From Hyphomonadaceae bacterium UBA1001 (GTDB lineage Bacteria > Pseudomonadota > Alphaproteobacteria > Caulobacterales > Aquidulcibacteraceae): 12,675 nucleotides of DNA. Each line of letters opens with the position of its first letter. Within the stretch, counting starts at the first letter, position 1. This document shows positions 6,572 through 12,675 of this stretch, one piece after another. The stretch covers positions 1-12,675 of the forward strand of contig DBAV01000222.1 of assembly GCA_002291875.1 (NCBI GenBank), given 5' to 3'. Below the pieces are notes generated by a model that was not told the DNA's origin, did no database searches, and saw only the letters and a list, made by a program, of their open reading frames with translations. The translations under genes and the position numbers were made by a program.

Positions 6572-7075
6572 ATGCGCAGACTGCTTTTGATCGCATTGGT
6601 TGCCGCAGCGCTTCCTGTTGCGGCAGCCTCCGAGCAGCCGCCCGCCGGGACCACTGGACCCGAGGCCAAGATCATCACCGAGTTCGACGGCCTGCCCGAG
6701 GCGCGGATTCCCTTTGCCGACAACCGCGGCATCCAGTCCTTCCGCACCAACCGCCAGGAACGCGATGTTCTCTATATCGAGGGCCGGACCGACCGCTGGT
6801 TCCGCGCCACCTTCCGCGGGTCCTGCCCCGACCTGCGGTTCGCCAACTCGATCGGGGTGCGCGCAGACCCCACCGGCACCCTGGATCGGTTTGGCGCGAT
6901 CATCGTCAATGGTGATCGCTGCCTGATCCGCTCGCTGGTGGAGGTGCCGGGCGAGCCGACCGGCACACTGGGCGTTCGGGTTGTGCAGGAGGGTGAAGCC
7001 GCGCCCCCTGCCGCGGAGGGTTCGCCCGCCGCAGCGCCAGAGGGCGCGCCGCGCCAGCCGGCCACGGCCAGCTGA
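6572..7075 (+). CDS. Exported DUF6491-like protein
   Basis: This is a small secreted or periplasmic protein of unknown function, 167 residues long. Residues 1-19 form a signal peptide (MRRLLLIALVAAALPVAAA), with likely cleavage after AAA. The mature part has the pattern remembered for DUF6491. IPFADNRGIQSFRTN is followed by a strand DVLYIEGRTDRWFRATFRGSCPDLRFANSIGV (66-95), then LDRFGAIIVNGDRCLIRSL. The two cysteines (C85, C117) may form a disulfide. The tail from 142 on is rich in Ala, Pro and Gly and is probably unstructured. The ATG at 6572 was chosen for its signal peptide and for GGAG at 6561-6564. A start at 6515 would place 19 extra residues before the signal peptide and overlap the promoter. 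The family call is from memory of the pattern, without a profile search. Confidence 0.75.
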   Translation: MRRLLLIALVAAALPVAAASEQPPAGTTGPEAKIITEFDGLPEARIPFADNRGIQSFRTNRQERDVLYIEGRTDRWFRATFRGSCPDLRFANSIGVRADPTGTLDRFGAIIVNGDRCLIRSLVEVPGEPTGTLGVRVVQEGEAAPPAAEGSPAAAPEGAPRQPATAS

Positions 7076-7110
7076 ACGGCCTGACCGCAAGGCAATCGGT
7101 GCCGGGGCGG

Positions 7111-7129
7111 CGCTTGCATGGCGCAAGCG
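7111..7129. repeat. Perfect 7-bp hairpin upstream of sufE
   Basis: CGCTTGC (7111-7117) and GCAAGCG (7123-7129) flank the loop ATGGC. It sits in the 76-base gap between the DUF6491-like gene and sufE. There is no run of T after it on either strand, so a classic intrinsic terminator is unlikely. It could be a transcript-stabilising or attenuating hairpin. Confidence 0.4.
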
Positions 7130-7139
7130 TCGGCGCCAC
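7123..7139 (-). repeat. Copy 1 of a 17-base sequence inverted around sufE
   Basis: On the minus strand this reads GTGGCGCCGACGCTTGC. The same sequence with a CCC inserted in the middle occurs on the plus strand at 7640-7659, so the two copies bracket sufE in opposite orientation. The copy overlaps the right arm of the 7111-7129 hairpin. It may be a small repeat family, a shared regulator site or chance. Confidence 0.45.
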
Positions 7140-7151
7140 ATCACGTCCGCG

Positions 7152-7598
7152 ATGACCGACAGCCGCGCCACCGATCCGATTTCCCGCACGCTGGACGAGA
7201 TCGCCGAGGAGTTCGCCCTCCTCGGCGACTGGGAAGAGCGTTATGGCCATGTCATCGACCTGGGGCGTGCGATGCCGCCGCTGGAAGCAGCTCTGAAAAC
7301 CGAAGCGACGCGCGTGCGTGGCTGTGCCAGCCAGGTCTGGCTGGTGGCCGAGCCCGAGGGCGATGTCATCCGGTTCCGCGGCGACAGCGACGCCCACATC
7401 GTGCGCGGTCTGGTGGCGCTGGTCTTGCGGCTGGTGTCCGGCAGACGCGCGGGCGACATCCTGGCATTCGACGCGCAGGCTGCGTTCCGCCGGCTGGGCC
7501 TGGACACGGCCCTCTCGCCGCAACGCTCGAACGGACTGGCGTCGATGGTCGCACGCATCCGCGCCGAGGCCCAGCGGCTGGCGACGCCGGCCGGTTGA
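7152..7598 (+). CDS. sufE: SufE-family cysteine desulfuration protein
   Basis: SufE accepts persulfide sulfur from the cysteine desulfurase SufS and passes it to the SufBCD scaffold in iron-sulfur cluster assembly in the cytosol. The 148-residue length fits. LDEIAEEFALLGDWEERYGHVIDLGRAMPPL (14-44) is the family's N-terminal signature. The active cysteine is C58 in TRVRGCASQVW. The later IVRGLVALVLRLVSGR (94-109), an Ala-Phe segment and LSPQRSNGLASMVARIR (125-141) are also typical. The ATG at 7152 begins the conserved region at the expected distance; there is no strong ribosome binding site. No other suf gene is in the window, so this is a stand-alone copy. A short inverted repeat brackets the gene. 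Confidence 0.93.
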   Translation: MTDSRATDPISRTLDEIAEEFALLGDWEERYGHVIDLGRAMPPLEAALKTEATRVRGCASQVWLVAEPEGDVIRFRGDSDAHIVRGLVALVLRLVSGRRAGDILAFDAQAAFRRLGLDTALSPQRSNGLASMVARIRAEAQRLATPAG

Positions 7599-7639
7599 AC
7601 GCGGCCACACTGCGGCGCACCAAAAGATCGCAGCGCAGC

Positions 7640-7659
7640 GTGGCGCCCCCGACGCTTGC
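7640..7659 (+). repeat. Copy 2 of the sequence inverted around sufE
   Basis: This reads GTGGCGCC, CCC, GACGCTTGC. Apart from the CCC insertion it is the exact reverse complement of 7123-7139. It lies 41 bases after the sufE stop in the non-coding gap before the ExoD-family gene. Confidence 0.45.
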
Positions 7660-7689
7660 CAAGGCTGGCGTCGTGGCCTTCGTGCCACG
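7651..7689. repeat. Two adjacent hairpin-forming sequences between sufE and the ExoD-family gene
   Basis: GACGCTTGCC (7651-7660) and GGCTGGCGTC (7663-7672) form an imperfect palindrome with two mismatches and an AA loop. Next to it, CGTGGC (7672-7677) and GCCACG (7684-7689) form a 6-bp stem. Neither is followed by a T-run. They are the only structure seen in the 155-base gap 7599-7753 besides the 7640-7659 repeat. They may mark a transcript end or a leader structure. Confidence 0.35.
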
Positions 7690-7753
7690 GTGCCGGCGTC
7701 ACCGCGCGGCGTGCACTGGCAAGTCTGGGTCAGTGTCTCTAGGTGCAGGAAAG

Positions 7754-8536
7754 ATGTCCGACGCCAGCCTGACCAGCAATGCCATGGCACGCCTCGAGCC
7801 CGGTTCGGCGGGCGCGCACGAGGGCGGGGGCGCGCGCGCGTCCGGCCCACAGCAGCCAGCCAAGGCCTCGGACCTGCTCGAGGAGCTGCTCGAGGCGTTC
7901 CCGAACGAGCGCATCACGGTACGCGACCTGATGGGGCGGCTGGAGAGGCGCGCGATCGGACTGCTGCTGCTGATCCTGGCATTGCCGGTGGTGCTGCCGA
8001 ACATTCCGGGCCTCTCGACCATTTTCGGCATTCTGATCCTGGTGCCGGCGGTCCAGATGACCTTCGGGCTGAAAAAGCTTTGGCTGCCGCGCAAGCTGGC
8101 CGACCTGACCGTCGAGCGCGAGCACCTTCGCATTGCCATCCGCGGCGCCCTGCCCATCCTGCGCCGGATCGAGACCTGGGTCCGCCCAAGGCTGGAAAAC
8201 CTGACCCAGCCGCCCTTCACCATCTGGCTGGGCCTTCAGGCGGTGATCTGCGCGCTGATCCTGATCCTGCCGATTCCGCTGGGCAACATGCCCCCCGGTG
8301 CCGTTGTCGCGATGACGGCGCTGGCGCTGCTGCAGCGCGACGGCATCCTGGCCCTGCTGACCCTGCCCATGTTCCTGGTGTCGCTGGCCCTGGTGCGCCT
8401 TGGCATCGCGGTGATCATCACCCTGGCGCAGGGCGTGCCCGGCATCATGGCCGAGTTCACCAACTGGCTGGTCAGCCTCTGGGATGGGCTGGTGGCGATC
8501 CTGGTTGGTCTGGCGGGTCTGCTCGGTGCAGGCTGA
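7754..8536 (+). CDS. ExoD-family integral membrane protein
   Basis: This 260-residue inner-membrane protein belongs to the ExoD family, named after a rhizobial gene that affects exopolysaccharide production and alkali tolerance; the biochemical role is not known. A low-complexity Ala/Gly-rich N terminus (about 1-36) is followed by the cytosolic segment LLEELLEAFPNERITVRDLMGRL. The first membrane stretch is LLLLILALPVVLPNIPGLSTIFGILILVPAVQM (70-102), with the characteristic LPNIPG and QM. After GLKKLWLPRKL (105-115) and an amphipathic helix come two or three more membrane segments (157-176, 182-194, 197-226). The conserved PIPLGNMPPG (173-182) and LLQRDGILALL lie among them. The start ATG follows AGGA (7747-7750) by 3 bases. 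It converges on pdxH with only 5 bases between the stop codons. There are no exopolysaccharide genes nearby, so the family name should not be read as a function here. Confidence 0.9.
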   Translation: MSDASLTSNAMARLEPGSAGAHEGGGARASGPQQPAKASDLLEELLEAFPNERITVRDLMGRLERRAIGLLLLILALPVVLPNIPGLSTIFGILILVPAVQMTFGLKKLWLPRKLADLTVEREHLRIAIRGALPILRRIETWVRPRLENLTQPPFTIWLGLQAVICALILILPIPLGNMPPGAVVAMTALALLQRDGILALLTLPMFLVSLALVRLGIAVIITLAQGVPGIMAEFTNWLVSLWDGLVAILVGLAGLLGAG

Positions 8537-8541
8537 GCGGT

Positions 8542-9249
8542 TCAGGGAAACAGCCGCCCCGCCGTCCAGGGGTGACAGAGCGTGGCACGTGTGAACACCA
8601 CGCGCTCGTGCAGCCGGAACGGACGGTCGCGCCAGAACTCCATGGACAGGGGGCGCACGCGAAAGCCCGACCAGTGCGGCGGGCGCGGCACCGGGCCGAC
8701 GCCGAAGCGCAGCACGGTTTCGGCGATGCGGCGCTCCAGCGCCTGCGGTGCGTCGAGCGGGCGCGACTGGTCCGACGCCCATGCCCCGATCTGGCTGTCG
8801 CGTGCCCGGGTGGCGAAATAGGCATCGGCTTCGGCGGGCGACACGGCTTCGACCGGCCCGCGGACCCGGATCTGGCGCCGCAGCGATTTCCAGTGAAAGC
8901 ACAGGGCGGCGCGTGGAGCAGCCGTCAGATCGCGGCCCTTGGCGCTTTGCAGGTTCGTATAAAAGACGAACCCGCCCGCATCGGCATCCTTCAACAGCAC
9001 CATGCGGACATCGGGCAGGCCATCGGCGTCCACTGTTGCCAGCGCCATGGCATTGGGGTCGTTGGGCTCGTGGCGACGCGCCAGGGCCATCCAGGCGGCA
9101 AACAGCGCCAATGGATCATCGGTTTCGGACGCAGGCACCTCGTCGCGCGCGGCCACCGCGTCGGCCGCATAATCGTCGGCGGTGGGGGTGGCGGGCACCA
9201 GCGGATCAGCTGTCAACCCTGCGGGCGGATGGTCGGGGGACGCGGTCAT
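8542..9249 (-). CDS. pdxH: Pyridoxamine/pyridoxine 5'-phosphate oxidase
   Basis: PdxH is an FMN enzyme that oxidises pyridoxine 5'-phosphate or pyridoxamine 5'-phosphate to pyridoxal 5'-phosphate, the last step of vitamin B6 synthesis and salvage. Family motifs in order are DPLALFAAWMALA (45-57), NAMALATVDADGLPDVRMVLLKD (66-88), FVFYTNLQSAKGRDL (94-108), FHWKSLRRQIRVRGPVE (118-134) and SQIGAWASDQS (152-162). They end with the FMN/substrate signature PPHWSGFRVRPLSMEFW (190-206), RPFRLHERV and the terminal RLFP. The N-terminal 45 residues are a variable extension. The start is supported because its ATG overlaps the stop of the ATP12 gene (ATGA, 9246-9249), which indicates translational coupling. 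Confidence 0.96.
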   Translation of the reverse strand: MTASPDHPPAGLTADPLVPATPTADDYAADAVAARDEVPASETDDPLALFAAWMALARRHEPNDPNAMALATVDADGLPDVRMVLLKDADAGGFVFYTNLQSAKGRDLTAAPRAALCFHWKSLRRQIRVRGPVEAVSPAEADAYFATRARDSQIGAWASDQSRPLDAPQALERRIAETVLRFGVGPVPRPPHWSGFRVRPLSMEFWRDRPFRLHERVVFTRATLCHPWTAGRLFP

Positions 9250-9989
9250 TGCGGCTCCAGCAGGGTCACCAGCCTGTCGATGGCATCAAGGTCGGCGCGG
9301 CGGACGCTGGCCCGCGCGGACGCTTCGGCATCCTCGCCCCAGCGCTCGCGCTGCCAGTCCTCTTCCACCCGCGAAGCCGCCCATGCGGTGTCGGCGTCCA
9401 GCTGGCGTTCCAGAAACGCCATGCCGAGAAAGGCCGAACCCAGAAGGGCCGTGGCATCGGCAGCGGCTGCCAGCCTCAATGTGTCCAGCCGGCGCGCCCA
9501 GCGGGCAACGCCCAGGGCGAGGTCGGATGGCTGTTGCACCGCCACCACCCCGCGCGTGACTACCGGCGCCGTGCCGAGCCGCAGCTCGATCCATTCCAGC
9601 ACCGGATCCCAGGCCGCGCCCTGGCGGTCCGCGAGCGCGCGCGGGCTTTCTGCACGATAGCACAAAAGGTCTGTGCCGGCGTATCGGGCGATTTCGTCGA
9701 CCAGGCCCTCGCGGGTGGCCTCTGCCCGCTCCAGCCCCACATTGACCAGCCGTGTCAGCGGCATGGTGTGGGGCTGCAGAACGCTGCCCTGGCGATGCCA
9801 CTCGGCTGCGATTGCCTCGGCCAGAAGTGCGGTCGGCACGATGACGGGCCGTCCGCCGGGCGTGCGAAGGGTGTGACTGTCCAGCGCCACCCCGTGCCCG
9901 CCCTCGACCACGACTGCCCTCGCCGCCGCATAGAAACGGCGTGGGGCGGCGGGGGCACCGCCTGCGGCGCGGGGAGGCTCAGCGACCAC
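9246..9989 (-). CDS. ATP12-family F1-ATPase assembly chaperone
   Basis: ATP12 proteins bind the alpha subunit of F1 ATPase and help assemble the catalytic head; bacterial members are largely alphaproteobacterial. The 247-residue protein shows the family pattern. RRFY (17-20) is followed by LRTPGGRPVIVPTALLAEAIAAEW (41-64), MPLTRLVNVGLE (76-87), YAGTDLLCYRAESP (103-116) and WDPVLEWIELRLG (127-139). Near the C terminus come FLERQLDADTAW (192-203) and WGEDAEASAR (217-226). The start is the GTG at 9987-9989: it gives the expected short lead before RRFY and has GAGG 6 bases upstream. The open frame runs further upstream, but that part overlaps the HAD gene. It overlaps HAD by 11 bases and pdxH by 4 bases, so all three are likely one translationally coupled unit. 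The ATP synthase operon is not in the window. Confidence 0.92.
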   Translation of the reverse strand: MVAEPPRAAGGAPAAPRRFYAAARAVVVEGGHGVALDSHTLRTPGGRPVIVPTALLAEAIAAEWHRQGSVLQPHTMPLTRLVNVGLERAEATREGLVDEIARYAGTDLLCYRAESPRALADRQGAAWDPVLEWIELRLGTAPVVTRGVVAVQQPSDLALGVARWARRLDTLRLAAAADATALLGSAFLGMAFLERQLDADTAWAASRVEEDWQRERWGEDAEASARASVRRADLDAIDRLVTLLEPQ

Positions 9990-10650
9990 GTGCGGCCTCG
10001 GCAGGGCGTGCGAGATCTGCGGCCAGGGCCTCGAAGGTAAGGTGGAAGGCATCGGCACCGCCCGCGCGGATTTCGGCCTCGGTGTGAAAGCCCCAGCCCA
10101 CGCCAACGGTGCGCACGCCCGCCGCCCGGCCCATGGCCATGTCGAAACTGGTGTCACCGATCATCAAGGCGCCTTCGGCCGCAATGCCGGTGGCCGCCAG
10201 ATTGGCGTTGACCATGAAGGGGTCGGGCTTGCCCGGACCGTCGTCGGCACAGACCGTGACATCGAAATAGGGTTCAAGCGAATGGTGGTCGAGAATATGG
10301 CGAACCCCGCGTCTGGCCTTGCCGGTCGCCATCCCGATCTTCCACCCCTCGCGCCGCAGCATGTCGAGCAGGTCAACCGCGCCTTCATACAGCGGCTCCT
10401 GCCAGCCTTCCGCGCGCATCTCCAGGAAGGCATCACGATAGGCGTCGGTAAGCCGGGGGTGTTCGGTCTCGGGAAGGTCGGGCGCAAGGGCGACGATCGC
10501 CGGTGCCAGCGAGAGCCCCACGATCATGCGGGTCCGCTCATAGCCCGGCGGCGGCAGGCCGAGGGTGACGAAGGCACGGTCCATGGCCTCGGCGATCACC
10601 TGTCGGCTGTCGACCAGCGTGCCATCGACATCGAAGATCGCCAGCCTCAT
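9979..10650 (-). CDS. HAD-superfamily hydrolase (phosphoglycolate phosphatase-like)
   Basis: This is a 223-residue cytosolic phosphatase of the HAD-IA group. The four motifs are intact. Motif I, AIFDVDGTLVDS, has nucleophile Asp7 and Asp9. Motif II is MATGKARRG with Thr109. Motif III is Lys141 in PGKPDPFM. Motif IV, MIGDTSFDMAMGRAAG, has Asp166 and Asp170. An alpha-helical cap domain lies between motifs I and II (about 16-85). The closest general match is the phosphoglycolate phosphatase (Gph) type, but substrate cannot be read from sequence. The ATG at 10648-10650 follows AGGA by about 7 bases; a GTG at 10674 is possible but less well supported. It is the first gene of the HAD-ATP12-pdxH set. 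HAD next to ATP12 is a familiar alphaproteobacterial pairing. Confidence 0.9.
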   Translation of the reverse strand: MRLAIFDVDGTLVDSRQVIAEAMDRAFVTLGLPPPGYERTRMIVGLSLAPAIVALAPDLPETEHPRLTDAYRDAFLEMRAEGWQEPLYEGAVDLLDMLRREGWKIGMATGKARRGVRHILDHHSLEPYFDVTVCADDGPGKPDPFMVNANLAATGIAAEGALMIGDTSFDMAMGRAAGVRTVGVGWGFHTEAEIRAGGADAFHLTFEALAADLARPAEAARGR

Positions 10651-10738
10651 CGCATTCCTGTCGGTGCCTGCCACGCCATGCAGTTAGGGACGAGTGCGCC
10701 GTGCGCCCACCCCGGCCTGCAGTCGCCCTGGCCCTTGG

Positions 10739-11416
10739 TCAGGTCGCAGCGGCAATATCGGCCAGGCACTTGGCCATCACATCGGGCGGTTCGGAACCGG
10801 CGAAAAATGTCCGCAGCGTCCAGTCCGGCCCCATCACATAGGTGATCGAGGTGTGATCCATCACATAGCCCAAGGCAGAGTTGGGCTGGTCGACGCGGCT
10901 GAAGGCCACGCGAAAGCTGCGCGCGGCGGCGCGCACGTCCTCGAGGCTGCCGGTCAGGCCCAGAAGATCGGGCGGAAACCCGCCGGAGGCCGTATAGCGC
11001 TCCATCACCTCGGGCGTGTCGCGTTCGGGGTCGACCGACACCAGCACGGTGCGGAAATCGGCCCGTTCTGCCTCGGGCAGCTTGTCCAGCGCCGCTGCCA
11101 CGGTGGTCAGCGACATCGGGCAGACATCCGGGCAATTGGTGAAGCCGAAATACACAATGGTGTTGGTGCCCTTGAAATCGGCCTCGGTCACACGGCGGCC
11201 GGTTTCGTCGATCAGGCTGATCGGCCCGCCGATCGAGCTGACGGCGCGGCGGTCGCAATCCTGGGCAGGCGCCTCGACCAGCTGGGTCGGGCCGACCTGG
11301 GGCATTGCGAAATAGGCCGCCGTCCCGCCGCCCACCGCCAGAACGGCGGCGATGGCGACACCCAGCAGCAGCCCTGTGCGCCTTGGAGCGGGGGGAGGGG
11401 ACTGAGGTTCGGTCAT
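10739..11416 (-). CDS. Sco1/SenC-family copper chaperone
   Basis: This 225-residue membrane-anchored periplasmic protein probably delivers copper to, or reduces, the CuA site of cytochrome c oxidase. A Pro-rich cytosolic lead (1-13) is followed by one membrane helix (about 14-37). The thioredoxin-like domain starts near SSIGGPISLIDETGRRVTEADFKG (60-83). The copper ligands are present: C95 and C99 in YFGFTNCPDVCPMSL, and His188 in YVMDHTS. VLVSVDPERDTPEVMERY (124-141) is the other strong Sco signature. The ATG at 11414-11416 was chosen because it puts a short cytosolic lead before the helix; a GTG at 11440 is possible, and the ribosome binding site is weak in both cases. No oxidase genes are in the window. 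Gaps of 84 bases (upstream) and 88 bases (downstream) suggest it is separate from or loosely linked to its neighbours. Confidence 0.94.
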   Translation of the reverse strand: MTEPQSPPPAPRRTGLLLGVAIAAVLAVGGGTAAYFAMPQVGPTQLVEAPAQDCDRRAVSSIGGPISLIDETGRRVTEADFKGTNTIVYFGFTNCPDVCPMSLTTVAAALDKLPEAERADFRTVLVSVDPERDTPEVMERYTASGGFPPDLLGLTGSLEDVRAAARSFRVAFSRVDQPNSALGYVMDHTSITYVMGPDWTLRTFFAGSEPPDVMAKCLADIAAAT

Positions 11417-11500
11417 CGAAAGCCATCCACAGCTGGTCACGGATCAGCACCGCGCCACGCCGTCACCGGCGCCCGCATGCCATCGGGTGTGCTGATGGAC

Positions 11501-12675
11501 TCAGGTCTTGCGATGGGCAAGCCTGGCAAGCCACGGCGAGGCGAGACCCAATGCCACACCGATGACGATGGCGATCACCCCGATCTGCCCAAAGACCTCG
11601 ACATAGGTCGCCAGCGCCGCCCCCGGGTCCAGCACCTTTCCCCCGACCGTTTCGGCCTGGGTGGCGTCGGTAATATAGCCGCCCAGCATCTGCGCCCACG
11701 AACTCGACAGAAACCAAACCGCCATCATGGTGGAGAGCACGCTGATCGGTGCCAGCTTGGTGATTGCCGACAGGCCGACCGGCGACAGCATCAGCTCGCC
11801 CGTGGTCTGCAGGAAATAGAGGCCCGCCAGGAAGATCAGCGGCACCCGGAATTCCTCGTCGGCGAAATTCGCACCCCACACCAGCAAAAGAAAGCTCGCC
11901 CCAACCTGGACCAGCGCCAGCCCGAACTTCAGGACGTCGTTGGGATCGCGCTTGCGCCTTTCCAGCCAGGCCCACAGCGCCGCCAGCGCGGGCGCCAGCA
12001 GCAGGATGAAGCCGGAATTGAAGCTCTGGGTCTGCGCCGAGGTGATCGTGAAGAACCCTTCGGAGGGCAGCTGGGTATTGCGTTCCGCAAACTGGCTGAG
12101 TGCCGAGCCAGCCAGCTCGAACAGGGTCCAGAACACGGTTGCGGCCGCAACGAAGATTAGCGCCAGCGTCAGGCGCTGGGCTTCCACCGGCGTGCACCGC
12201 CGCGCCATGAACCAGCCGATATAGGCCAGCACGATCGCCGATCCGGCACCGAGCAGCCAAAGCACCAGGTCGCGCTGCTGGACCAGGAACCACAGCGCAC
12301 CCACCCCGGCGATGGCCGCCGCATAGATCTTCCATTCGGTGCCCGAGGCTTTCAGTTTCTCGGGGTTGGGTGGCCTGCCGACATGGTCGGGCAGCTGGGA
12401 GGGCCCGGGCAGGAAGAACAGGAATCGTCCGCGGATGAACACCAGCCATCCCAGCAGCATGCCCAGGCCCGCAAGCCCGAAGCCCGCCCACCATCCGACC
12501 GCCGCGCCGACCCCGCCGCACAGGATCGCCGCCCAGAACGCCCCGAGATTGATGCCGTAGTAATACAGCGTGAAGCCCGCATCGCGGCGCGGATCGTCCT
12601 GCTCGTAGAGCTGGCCCACCATCGAGCTGATCGAGGCTTTCAGGAACCCCACCCCCATCGCGATCAGGCCGAGCG
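11501..12675 (-). CDS. POT/PTR-family proton-coupled peptide transporter, C-terminal part (runs off right edge)
   Basis: The 390 visible residues are the middle and C-terminal part of a major-facilitator peptide transporter that imports di- and tripeptides with protons. Soon after the edge comes the POT signature region. SMVGQLYEQDDPRRDAGF is followed by LYYYGINLGAF, which fits the PTR2 second signature. About ten membrane helices follow. They include TVFWTLFELAGSALSQFAERN with its conserved Trp/Phe-rich face, LYFLQTTGELMLSPVGLSAITKLAP, and MAVWFLSSSWAQMLGGYI near the end. The N-terminal ExxERFxYY motif that binds protons lies outside the window. The tail is short (ARLAHRKT). The assignment is firm; substrate specificity is not visible. 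Confidence 0.94.
   Translation of the reverse strand, partial: LGLIAMGVGFLKASISSMVGQLYEQDDPRRDAGFTLYYYGINLGAFWAAILCGGVGAAVGWWAGFGLAGLGMLLGWLVFIRGRFLFFLPGPSQLPDHVGRPPNPEKLKASGTEWKIYAAAIAGVGALWFLVQQRDLVLWLLGAGSAIVLAYIGWFMARRCTPVEAQRLTLALIFVAAATVFWTLFELAGSALSQFAERNTQLPSEGFFTITSAQTQSFNSGFILLLAPALAALWAWLERRKRDPNDVLKFGLALVQVGASFLLLVWGANFADEEFRVPLIFLAGLYFLQTTGELMLSPVGLSAITKLAPISVLSTMMAVWFLSSSWAQMLGGYITDATQAETVGGKVLDPGAALATYVEVFGQIGVIAIVIGVALGLASPWLARLAHRKT

Noticed and set aside
7111..7129. Intrinsic terminator upstream of sufE
   Set aside because: The stem is sound, but no T-run follows on either strand.
7318..9660. 780-residue plus-strand open frame
   Set aside because: It overlaps sufE and the ExoD-family gene in another frame and runs antisense to pdxH and the ATP12 gene. 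Its composition is typical of a GC-rich shadow frame, with no recognisable domain.
10694..12160. 488-residue plus-strand open frame
   Set aside because: It is antisense to the Sco and POT genes, which have unmistakable family motifs; rich in His, Gln, Gly and Arg as shadow frames are.
11463..12521. 352-residue minus-strand open frame
   Set aside because: It shares the strand of the POT transporter in a different frame and lacks hydrophobic-helix patterning; the POT frame is clearly the coding one.
1..12675. tRNA, rRNA, CRISPR array, insertion sequence or prophage genes
   Set aside because: Read for these; no regularly spaced repeats, transposase or integrase motifs, terminal inverted repeats of an IS, or tRNA-like sequences were seen.

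Overview
The window is GC-rich DNA, densely coded on both strands, with no gene-free gap longer than about 155 bases. The gene content points to an alphaproteobacterium. It includes an ATP12-type F1-ATPase assembly chaperone, a Sco1/SenC copper protein, GatC-GatA, a DUF6491-like secreted protein, and two receiver-like proteins with a C-terminal GPxRRR motif. One promoter-like site resembles the alphaproteobacterial housekeeping consensus. The order (Caulobacterales, Maricaulales, Sphingomonadales or other) cannot be settled from the sequence alone.

Layout. (a) 1-2568, minus strand: the 5' part of glyQ (glycyl-tRNA synthetase alpha subunit), preceded by a 692-residue membrane protein. This protein joins a two-helix, channel-like membrane module, two Rossmann/TrkA-N-like domains and a C-terminal RyR domain. 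(b) 2698-4466, plus strand: gatC and gatA, overlapping by 4 bases. (c) 4482-5645, minus strand: two tandem paralogous pseudo-receiver proteins that have lost the phosphoacceptor Asp and the signalling Lys. (d) 5771-8536, plus strand: gpmA, a DUF6491-like exported protein, sufE and an ExoD-family membrane protein. (e) 8542-10650, minus strand: a tightly overlapping set in transcription order HAD phosphatase, ATP12 chaperone, pdxH. (f) 10739-12675, minus strand: a Sco1/SenC protein and the C-terminal 390 residues of a POT-family peptide transporter that runs off the right edge.

Most of the window is housekeeping: translation (GlyQ, GatCA), glycolysis, Fe-S assembly, vitamin B6, and cytochrome oxidase and ATP synthase assembly. 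Two parts are not ordinary. The first is the RyR-domain channel-like protein, a probable ligand-gated membrane effector or sensor of unknown ligand, placed 33 bases upstream of glyQ. The second is the pair of degenerate receivers, whose 125-base divergent region with gpmA carries clustered direct and inverted repeats. A smaller curiosity is a 17-base sequence repeated in inverted orientation on both sides of sufE.
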